Shown here in pieces: positions 25,678 through 31,810 of a DNA stretch of 34,975 nucleotides; the stretch's first letter is position 1; each line of letters opens with the position of its first letter. The position numbers and the translations under genes were made by a program. The notes under the pieces were generated by a model. That model ran no database searches. It worked only from the letters and a program-made list of their open reading frames with translations, and had not been told where the DNA came from. The DNA is from Acidobacteriota bacterium (lineage in GTDB: Bacteria; Acidobacteriota; Blastocatellia; Pyrinomonadales; Pyrinomonadaceae), in the NCBI GenBank assembly GCA_029557535.1, contig JAKQII010000114.1, positions 1 through 34,975 on the forward strand. Direction: 5' to 3'.

Positions 25678-25695
25678 TGATTTTCTGATTCGGCG

Positions 25696-26439
25696 TCAGT
25701 CACCGAGCATTCGGTCGTAGTCGATCGGCGACGTCAGATCGTCAAGATTGAGCCGCGTCATTCCGCCGGCATCCGAATATGCGGGCATGGCGGCCCGGCG
25801 CTGTTCGCGGATACGGAAAAAAACGTAGCCGCTGATCCCCCCGGTCACCAGAACAAACACGACGCTGATCACGATCAGGAGCGCGGTCGAGATGATAACG
25901 TCCGCCGTCGAGGTCGCAAGGTAGCGTTCGGCCTTCTTCATATAGTTCGGATCTTCGCCGAGCCATTGAACGGTCTTCTCATACTTGACCTGATCGAGAA
26001 GCGCCGCCGCGGCCTGGGGATCCTTTGCGTCGAATACGAATGCGTTGTAATTGCCGATCCGGCGGTAGACCGTCGGCGGATCGCTCGGGCGCGAAGAGAG
26101 CCGTTCGAGAAATGCGGTGTCCGCGTCGACGCTCGCCTGCGGTGTCGGATACTCAACTATCAGAAGTCGTCCGACCCCGTCGTAGTTCGCTGTCACTGCC
26201 TCGGTGCCGCCGGCGAATTCGATCAGATCGAGCACTTCGCGCTCGCCGACGGCAATCCGAAGCCGGTCCCGAGTACGCGCGAGAACGGCAGTCGGCAGTA
26301 CCGACTCCCAATCAGGAAGATGCCTCAGCAGTTCGGGAAATTCCTCTTCGTCGACAACCCGGATCGCCGTCTGGGCAGACGCAAACGAAACGAAGAGCAG
26401 AAAGGACAAAATCAGGGGAAAATAGGTCTTAATCAACAT
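25696..26439 (-). CDS. Exported single-TM protein of unknown function
   Basis: 247 aa from the ATG at 26439. The N-terminus is a signal peptide (MLIKTYFPLILSFLLFVSFASAQ, cleavage after about residue 23). Residues about 25-190 are a soluble, presumably periplasmic domain with LLIVEYPTPQASVDADTAFLERL and NYNAFVFDAKDPQAAAALLDQVKYEKTVQWL as its most ordered-looking parts. A single membrane helix (about 198-222, IISTALLIVISVVFVLVTGGISGYVFF) is followed by a basic stop-transfer RIREQRR and a short cytosolic tail, so it is a type I membrane protein. An upstream in-frame ATG (26472) would put 11 residues before the signal peptide and lies above a likely -10 (TAGTAT at 26468-26463), so it was rejected. 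I do not recognise the family. It is divergent from the ECF sigma gene. Confidence 0.75.
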   Translation of the reverse strand: MLIKTYFPLILSFLLFVSFASAQTAIRVVDEEEFPELLRHLPDWESVLPTAVLARTRDRLRIAVGEREVLDLIEFAGGTEAVTANYDGVGRLLIVEYPTPQASVDADTAFLERLSSRPSDPPTVYRRIGNYNAFVFDAKDPQAAAALLDQVKYEKTVQWLGEDPNYMKKAERYLATSTADVIISTALLIVISVVFVLVTGGISGYVFFRIREQRRAAMPAYSDAGGMTRLNLDDLTSPIDYDRMLGD

Positions 26440-26656
26440 CTCGTGACACCGCCGCGAATTCGATACTAGCACGCCCGGCGCGAATCGGTAAGAGAGCCTG
26501 TATGGCGAAATCGTATACCATCTGGCTCAAAAGCTACACGTTTTGGTTTGCGAGACTGGGATTGGATGCGCCGGTTTGTCCATAGTATGTCCGAAAAAAA
26601 CGCACATTACGGCTTTTTTCTCCACATTTTGCCCGAATTTACGACACTAACCCGCT

Positions 26657-26672
26657 TTGGCACGCCAATTGA
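26657..26672 (+). promoter_or_regulatory. Candidate sigma54 (-24/-12) promoter of the ECF sigma gene
   Basis: TTGGCACG, four bases, TTGA: this matches the YTGGCACG-N4-TTGC consensus except the last C. The start site would be about 26683, leaving a 15-nt leader that holds the G6 ribosome site of the downstream ATG at 26698. The same bases include a perfect dyad TTGGC-AC-GCCAA (26657-26668), so a repressor operator is the alternative. The -12 GC is normally highly conserved, and its change lowers confidence. Confidence 0.4.
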
Positions 26673-26697
26673 ATTCATGTCGGCGGGGGGAATTGAG

Positions 26698-27363
26698 ATG
26701 GCTACAACAGAAACATTAGAGCTTTCGGTACTTGGTGGGTTGGCTGCGACTGATGTCGATGAGTTCGAGATTGTCGAAACAGCAACTATCGAAAACGTCG
26801 GAAAAGCAAGCGACATCGAGCTTGCGAAGTCGGCCGCGATGGGCGACATGATGGCCTTTGAAGAGCTTTATCAGCGCCATCATCGCCGGGTCTATTCGAT
26901 TTGCCTTCGAATGCTCCAGAGTCCGTCGGAGGCGGAAGATCTGACGCAGGACGTGTTCATCCAGCTTTACCGCAAGATCGGAAGTTTCCGTGGCGACTCG
27001 GCGTTTACGACCTGGCTGCACCGGATGACCGTGAACCAGGTCTTGATGCACTTCCGCAAGCGGACGGTGAAGTTCGAGAAGACGACAGATGAAGGCGAAA
27101 CGCCGGTTCAGATCGTGAACGGAACCGAGAATCACCGCAAGATGCCGATCGTCGACAAGATCGCTCTCGAGCACGCGATCGCGCAGCTTCCGGACGGTTA
27201 CAAGAGCGTCTTCGTGTTGCACGACGTCGAGGGTTACGAGCACGAAGAAGTCGCGCGTATCCTCGGATGCTCGGTCGGAACCTCGAAATCGCAGCTCCAC
27301 AAGGCGCGTCTCAAGCTGCGCAAACTGCTCCAGAAGAAGACGAACCCGCGTCTGATCTGGTAA
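26698..27363 (+). CDS. ECF (sigma-E-like) RNA polymerase sigma factor
   Basis: 221-aa sigma70-family group 4 factor. Region 2 begins with [48 protein letters not shown], the standard core-binding and -10 recognition helices, then [20 protein letters not shown]. Region 4 is [55 protein letters not shown], the -35-binding helix-turn-helix. An N-terminal extension of about 45 acidic residues precedes region 2. The ATG at 26698 is preceded by GGGGGGA; starts at 26677 and 26548 are open but lack ribosome sites, and the first would fall upstream of the proposed transcription start. No anti-sigma gene follows: a terminator closes the gene at once, so control must lie elsewhere. Confidence 0.92.
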   Translation: MATTETLELSVLGGLAATDVDEFEIVETATIENVGKASDIELAKSAAMGDMMAFEELYQRHHRRVYSICLRMLQSPSEAEDLTQDVFIQLYRKIGSFRGDSAFTTWLHRMTVNQVLMHFRKRTVKFEKTTDEGETPVQIVNGTENHRKMPIVDKIALEHAIAQLPDGYKSVFVLHDVEGYEHEEVARILGCSVGTSKSQLHKARLKLRKLLQKKTNPRLIW

Positions 27364-27391
27364 TGCGAATCTGAATTGCCCCAATGGTTTG

Positions 27392-27422
27392 AAGGCCCGT
27401 CGGAATCGGCGGGCCTTTTTGA
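27392..27422 (+). terminator. Rho-independent terminator after the ECF sigma gene
   Basis: AAGGCCCG / CGGGCCTT stem (8 bp) around a 10-base loop, then TTTTT. It lies 28 bp after the stop codon and 16 bp from the end of the convergent reductase gene, so it may serve both strands in part. Confidence 0.85.
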
Positions 27423-27437
27423 ATTGGCAAAAGTGAC

Positions 27438-28586
27438 TTAGAAATCCGAGCTTTCTTTGATGATGATGTCGCGACGCGCAAGCTCCGCGACGAATGCGAC
27501 CGGCTCGATCGCCTTCTCCTGCGGCGTCGCGCCGCGCTTGAGGACGTCGCCCTTCGCCATCATCTGGGCAATGATCGAAGCCGGAAACGCGGTCGTGCGC
27601 ATCATTGCGCTCATTTTTGTCGCCGGATCGAATTTGTCGACGATGTCGTATCGGAGTTTGTGTTCCCGACCGTTCACGACGCCGGCGAAATCGAGTCGCA
27701 CGAGGACGTAATCGGGTTTGTCGGCCGGCAGATTTCGGGTCAATAGTTCGCCGAACAAGCGTCTGGGCCGGACCGCCGTTCCGTCGATCTCAACTTCGTC
27801 GCTTGAGCAGAGTCCGAGATCGATCATCGTCTTGAATTTCTCGCAATGGCCGGCGTAACGGATCGTCTTGTAATCGAGTTCGTCGATTCCGCCCAAGAAA
27901 GTGTCGGGAAGCGTCGAAGTCCCGCCCGAGGTCTGGAACGCCTCGAGCGCCGGGAATCCGTCGAAAGTCAGCGACTCGATCTCGGTCATCGACTCGACTT
28001 CGGTGAGTTTGCCGCCGCGGATGACGCGCGCGACTTCGATGTATTCGTTGATGAGGCCTTCGACCGAGAAGACAAGTTGATAATTCAGCGGCGGTTTCGG
28101 ATCTTGCGGCAGTCCGCCGACGCGAATGTGGATCTCGCGGATCTTGTCGAACCGCTGTGCGCCGTGCATCGCGAGGATCGAAACCATTCCCGGCGCGAGC
28201 CCGCAGTCCGGAATTATGTTGACTCCGGCTGCCCGCGCCGCGTCATCCATCGCAAGCTGTTCGTCGACGATATAGTTGTTGCCGCCAAGATCGCAGAAGT
28301 TGCGGCCGGTTTCGATCGCGGCCCGCGACAGTTCGGCGTTGTACCAGTAGTTGACGCACGAAATAGTGGAGTCGTGCTCGCCGATCAATTTCATTGCGGC
28401 GGCGCCGTTGGAGACGTCGAGCGTGACCGGGACGACCTTGTCCGAACCAATGATGGCCGCGACCCATTCAGCCTTCGAGCCGTCCGCATCCGCGACCGTG
28501 ATGCTCTCAACATCCGCGGAATTGCGCGCCAGGTCGAAAACTGCGCCAAGGCCCATGCGCCCGGCGCCAAGTACTAAAATACGCAT
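27438..28586 (-). CDS. Saccharopine dehydrogenase-like oxidoreductase
   Basis: 382-aa cytosolic NAD(P)-dependent reductase of the saccharopine dehydrogenase (Lys9-like) family from the ATG at 28586. The N-terminal Rossmann fold opens with MRILVLGAGRMGLGAVFDLA (GxGxxG) and continues with VESITVADADGSKA, the acidic strand-2 end favouring NAD. CDLGGNNYIVDEQ and GVNIIPDCGLAPGMVSILA are the conserved C-terminal-domain entry motifs. Members act in lysine degradation/synthesis, in carboxynorspermidine synthesis or on unknown substrates, so only the class is sure. The frame extends 40 codons further upstream, but that stretch is repeat-derived. No clear Shine-Dalgarno precedes the chosen ATG. The PilZ gene lies 82 bp upstream on the same strand, with an inverted repeat in the gap. 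Confidence 0.88.
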   Translation of the reverse strand: MRILVLGAGRMGLGAVFDLARNSADVESITVADADGSKAEWVAAIIGSDKVVPVTLDVSNGAAAMKLIGEHDSTISCVNYWYNAELSRAAIETGRNFCDLGGNNYIVDEQLAMDDAARAAGVNIIPDCGLAPGMVSILAMHGAQRFDKIREIHIRVGGLPQDPKPPLNYQLVFSVEGLINEYIEVARVIRGGKLTEVESMTEIESLTFDGFPALEAFQTSGGTSTLPDTFLGGIDELDYKTIRYAGHCEKFKTMIDLGLCSSDEVEIDGTAVRPRRLFGELLTRNLPADKPDYVLVRLDFAGVVNGREHKLRYDIVDKFDPATKMSAMMRTTAFPASIIAQMMAKGDVLKRGATPQEKAIEPVAFVAELARRDIIIKESSDF

Positions 28587-28602
28587 AAATTGTTTGGATT
28601 TC

Positions 28603-28663
28603 GGAATTCGGATTTGGGGCCGGGAGTCTGCTCGATCCGAACTCCAGAATTCCAAATCCGAAT
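28603..28663. repeat. GGATTTGG-type inverted repeat between PilZ and reductase genes
   Basis: ATTCGGATTTGG (28606-28617) is exactly complementary to CCAAATCCGAAT (28652-28663) with a 34-base loop. A second nested pairing is GGAATTC with GAATTCC. It is the same type of sequence as the arrays at 6579 and 13867 and fills the gap between the two genes. Confidence 0.75.
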
Positions 28664-28668
28664 CGCGT

Positions 28669-29040
28669 CTACCATTCGTCAGTTTCGTCCGGAGCCTGGT
28701 TCGCAACGATCTCGGCAGCGTGTTCCCAAACCTTCTTCTTCCAGAGACGCAGGGAATCCGTCAGTTGAAACGCCGCTTGCGGATGCGCGGCGTTGCGTTC
28801 GAGACGGATAACCTGGGCGGTTACCGAGACTTCGTCATCGGCATTCTCGGTAACAGTCAGATTGACCTTGCTACCAACCGTCGGAAGCAAACGCGGTAGG
28901 AAGACAAGAGTGCCATGCGGGCCGACGTTCTCAGTCAAGCCTTCCTCGACGACCTCCCGGCCCGTGTCATCCTTCCACTTGATCCGAACGGGAAACGAGA
29001 TCACGAATCTCGACCCGTTTCGACGTTCATTCATATTCAT
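28669..29040 (-). CDS. PilZ domain protein
   Basis: 123-aa soluble single-domain protein, potentially a cyclic-di-GMP receptor. The N-terminus MNMNERRNGSRFVISFPVRIKW has the R-R-x4-RF pattern resembling the RxxxR binding arm. TENVGPHGTLVFLPRLL stands where the D/N-x-S-x-x-G motif is expected, but reads N-V-G-P-H-G: the Ser is missing, which may weaken nucleotide binding. VTAQVIRLERN and AAFQLTDS continue the beta-barrel. A GGAGG lies 4 bases before the first ATG and 10 before the second (29034), so either may be used. No pilus, flagellar or c-di-GMP enzyme gene is present in the window, so its target is unknown. Confidence 0.85.
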   Translation of the reverse strand: MNMNERRNGSRFVISFPVRIKWKDDTGREVVEEGLTENVGPHGTLVFLPRLLPTVGSKVNLTVTENADDEVSVTAQVIRLERNAAHPQAAFQLTDSLRLWKKKVWEHAAEIVANQAPDETDEW

Positions 29041-29363
29041 TCAACCTCCGGAAATACCGAAAATTCCCCTTTGGAGCGACTTTTTACACTCTTTCGCAAT
29101 TATTGTCAGCACGACACTTACAGTATACCAAAAGCGCCAATCGGAGCCCGTCGCTTGGATCAGGGGTGGACAGCGGCTGTTTAAGGATGTTAGCATTAAC
29201 TACGTTTTCAGTGAGGAACTCCCTTGCGACCTATGATTCGCAACAGTTCCTTTCTGCATTTTCAGGGGTCACAGTCGAGATTTTCAGTTCGATTCAAGCA
29301 TTTAACGAGCTTGAGGCGCGACTTCTGAAAAGTCAGAAAATTGAAAAAGGAGCATTTGAAATA
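29041..29363. other. 323-bp region between PilZ and the 3D-domain gene
   Basis: Divergent spacer without a credible gene; the open frame running into the 3D gene has no ribosome site or recognisable sequence before 29364. Composition drops to AT-rich from about 29240. On the minus strand a TATACT box lies near 29123-29128 (possible PilZ promoter, poor -35). An AAAAAGGAG about 12 bases upstream of the 3D gene is its ribosome site. Confidence 0.5.
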
Positions 29364-29879
29364 ATGAAAAATACAGCTAGAGGAAGCGTGCTCCTCGGCT
29401 TGATTGCGTTGATTGCAGGAAGTCTGTTCTTGTATCAACCTACAGCCGAAGCCGTTACAATAGCGATTGAATCGCAGAAAGATAATAAACAGGTAGATCA
29501 AGAAAAATCAAATTTTTATCAACAGAATTTTGAAGTGACGGACGATCAGTCGAACAACTTTTCAACGGAAGTAATTAAGGACGCCAGAGACGGCAACAAA
29601 AAGGTATTTGAAGGACAGTCTTTCAAGGCAACGGCATATTGCCTTAAAGGAAGAACGGCAAGCGGATCTTCGGTGAGACGAGGAATCGTGGCAGCCGACA
29701 GGCGGGTATTGCCTCTCGGCACGAAGATCTCGGTGAGCGCCGGATCTTACAGCGGAACGTACGTCGTCGCCGATACCGGTAGCGCAGTGCGGGGACGGAT
29801 CCTGGATATCTGGGTTCCGAGCTGTTCCGAAGCAACCCGGTTCGGACGCCGCAACATTAAGGTAACTGTCCTGAAATAG
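29364..29879 (+). CDS. Exported 3D-domain protein (probable murein-active)
   Basis: 171 aa. The N-terminus MKNTARGSVLLGLIALIAGSLFLYQPTAEA is a signal peptide, followed by a polar linker of about 50 residues rich in Asn, Gln and Lys. The C-terminal 3D domain holds FKATAYCLKGRTASGSSVRRGIVAADRRVLPLGTKISV and TYVVADTGSAVRGRILDIWV, with three conserved Asp (AAD, VAD, ILD) that name the domain. 3D domains share the double-psi barrel of lytic transglycosylases such as MltA, so peptidoglycan binding or cleavage in the periplasm is likely. GGAG lies about 12 bases upstream of the chosen ATG; the frame stays open another 87 codons without sense. The first ~270 bp are clearly more AT-rich than other genes here. 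A strong terminator closes it. Confidence 0.88.
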   Translation: MKNTARGSVLLGLIALIAGSLFLYQPTAEAVTIAIESQKDNKQVDQEKSNFYQQNFEVTDDQSNNFSTEVIKDARDGNKKVFEGQSFKATAYCLKGRTASGSSVRRGIVAADRRVLPLGTKISVSAGSYSGTYVVADTGSAVRGRILDIWVPSCSEATRFGRRNIKVTVLK

Positions 29880-29901
29880 CTTTTTTTCAACTTGAAACCG
29901 A

Positions 29902-29931
29902 ATGGCCGCTTTTCGAAGCGGTCATTTTTTG
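29902..29931 (+). terminator. Rho-independent terminator with UUCG tetraloop
   Basis: Ten-base-pair stem ATGGCCGCTT / AAGCGGTCAT (one G-U pair) closed by TTCG and followed by six T. It lies 22 bp after the stop of the 3D-domain gene. Confidence 0.9.
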
Positions 29932-29940
29932 TGCCGTGGT

Positions 29941-29969
29941 TTGACCGCGCGTTTTCCGTTTGCTAAACT
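29941..29969 (+). promoter_or_regulatory. Sigma70 promoter for the MATE gene
   Basis: TTGACC, 17 bp, TAAACT, with an extended TGC before the -10. It follows the terminator directly and predicts a leader of about 115 nt before the exporter start. The leader includes a six-codon open frame (29980-30000). Confidence 0.6.
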
Positions 29970-30092
29970 CCGCCTCATTATGAAAATCATTGTCCGCTAA
30001 ATCTCGCATCGACAATATTTTTGGCCGATCTCAAAAAAGGCCGAGAATTTTCTTCAGCTCAATCGTAATACAAACGACCAGATAGGTTTTTT

Positions 30093-31517
30093 ATGCAACT
30101 TGATTCGGTGAACTCCGTTTCGGAAACGGAGAACAACGCTTTTTGGGCCGTTGTGCGTGAGGCATTCGTCGGTTCGACCCGTGACTTCACGAAGGGCTCG
30201 ATCGGCGTCGCGATATTCATTCTCAGTGTCCCGATGATCATCGAGATGTTCGCGGAGAGTCTCTTTGCGCTCTTCGATATCTTTTTCGTGGCACATTTGG
30301 GAGCCGACGCGGTCGCGGTCGTCGGTTTGACGGAATCGATGATGGCGCTCGTTTACGCCGTTGCTTTCGGACTCGCGATCGGCGCGACTGCAACCGTTGC
30401 TCGTCGGATCGGCGAAAAGGATCTCGACGGCGCGGCCAAGACGGCGACGCATGTCCTTTATCTCGGCGTCATCGTCTCGATCGCGATGAGCATTCCCGGG
30501 ATCATTCTCGCCCCGGCGATTTTAAGGATACTCGGCGCTGAGCCGCAGGTGATCGAAGCCGGCGTAACGTTCATGCGGATCATGCTCGGCTGCAACGCCG
30601 CCGTCGTGTTTATCTTCCTGCTCAACGCGATCTTTCGCGGCGCCGGCGATGCGGCAATCGCGATGCGCGTGCTTTGGTTCGCAAATGTCCTGAACATAAT
30701 CCTTGCGCCGTGCTTCATATTCGGCGTCGCATTTTTCCCGCAATTGGGAGTCACCGGTGCGGCCGTCGGAACGACGCTCGGACGAAGCGCCGGCGTGCTT
30801 TACGCGCTCTGGTTTCTGTTTCGCGGCGAAAAGCGATTCGAGATTCATCGCGATCATTGGAAGCTTGACCCGGAACTGCTGGTGAGGATCGTGAAGCTGT
30901 CGGCCACCGCAGTTTTCCAGTTTCTGATCGGCACCGCGAGTTGGAGCGTCCTGGTAAGGGTCGTCGCGGGTTTCGGCAGCGTCGCAATCGCGGGATACGT
31001 CATCGGCTTGCGCGTGATAGTTTTCGCGCTTTTACCGGCGCTCGGTTTGAGCAATGCGGCGGCGACGCTCGTTGGGCAGAACCTCGGTGCAGGTAAGCCG
31101 GGAAGGGCCGAACGATCGGTTTGGACTGCCTCGATCGTGAACGCCGTGATTTACGGGGCGATCGGATTGGTCTTCGTGTTTCTCGCTGTTCCGATCGTCA
31201 AGATCTTCACGCAGGATCCGGAGATCACCGGCTACGCTGTGTCGTGTTTGCGGATCGTTTCGTACGGATTTCTGTTCTACGGATTCGGGATGGTGCTCGA
31301 ATCGGCATTCAACGGCGCCGGAGATACCTGGACACCGACGTACATCAACCTTTGTCTCTTCTGGCTGTTCGAGATCCCGTTGGCTTACGTCCTCGCGTAC
31401 GTCTTCGATCTTGGTCCGCAGGGCGTCTTCTGGGCGATCATGATCGCATTTTCGGCGCTCGCGGTCGTTTCCGCGCTGCTTTTCAGCCGAGGGAAGTGGA
31501 AACTGAAGAAAGTTTGA
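30093..31517 (+). CDS. MATE family efflux transporter
   Basis: 474-aa inner-membrane exporter using Na+ or H+ gradients. About 12 helices lie in two similar halves: the first starts IFILSVPMIIEMFAESLFALFDIFFVAHLGADAVAVVGL, the classical MATE N-terminal signature, and AIFRGAGDAAIAM ends its conserved loop. The second half has ALGLSNAAATLVGQNLGAGKPGRAERS and SAFNGAGDTWTPT, the repeated pattern. Relatives expel cationic drugs, dyes or metabolites; substrate is not predictable. The N-terminal ~35 residues are polar and cytosolic. It has its own promoter and no clear Shine-Dalgarno (AGGTTTTTT before the ATG). A purine/pyrimidine repeat with a 17-bp hairpin lies directly downstream. Confidence 0.93.
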   Translation: MQLDSVNSVSETENNAFWAVVREAFVGSTRDFTKGSIGVAIFILSVPMIIEMFAESLFALFDIFFVAHLGADAVAVVGLTESMMALVYAVAFGLAIGATATVARRIGEKDLDGAAKTATHVLYLGVIVSIAMSIPGIILAPAILRILGAEPQVIEAGVTFMRIMLGCNAAVVFIFLLNAIFRGAGDAAIAMRVLWFANVLNIILAPCFIFGVAFFPQLGVTGAAVGTTLGRSAGVLYALWFLFRGEKRFEIHRDHWKLDPELLVRIVKLSATAVFQFLIGTASWSVLVRVVAGFGSVAIAGYVIGLRVIVFALLPALGLSNAAATLVGQNLGAGKPGRAERSVWTASIVNAVIYGAIGLVFVFLAVPIVKIFTQDPEITGYAVSCLRIVSYGFLFYGFGMVLESAFNGAGDTWTPTYINLCLFWLFEIPLAYVLAYVFDLGPQGVFWAIMIAFSALAVVSALLFSRGKWKLKKV

Positions 31518-31522
31518 GCCGA

Positions 31523-31806
31523 TAAAAAGGGAAAAGGGGAAAAGTGAAAAAGGGGAAAAGGGGGAAAGTGCAGGAGATCGATATCCTTTTCACTTTTCCC
31601 CGTTTTCACTCTTAACCTTTTAGCCTTTCCCCTTTTTCACTTTTCCCCTTTTCCCTTTCCCCTTTTCCCCTTTTTCACTTTTCCCCTTTTCCCTTTCCCC
31701 TTTTCCCCTTTTCCCCTTTTCCCCTTTTCCCCTTTTCCCATTTCCCCTTTCCCCCTTTTCCCCTTTTCCCATTTCCCCTTTTTCACTTTTTCCTTTTTAC
31801 TTTCTA
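31523..31806. repeat. G4A4/C4T4 tract, 284 bp, inverted, upstream of asnB
   Basis: A purine arm (31523-31570) of GGGGAAAA and GTGAAAAA units is followed by a short unique spacer and about 220 bp (31586-31806) of pure C/T made of CCCCTTTT units with interspersed TTTCAC and CCCATTT. GGGGAAAAGTGAAAA (31536-31550) pairs with TTTTCACTTTTCCCC (31587-31601), so a hairpin of about 17 bp can form. The tract fills the entire gap between MATE stop and asnB start. Its minus strand has more than 20 G runs. Confidence 0.9.
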
Positions 31807-31810
31807 AAGG

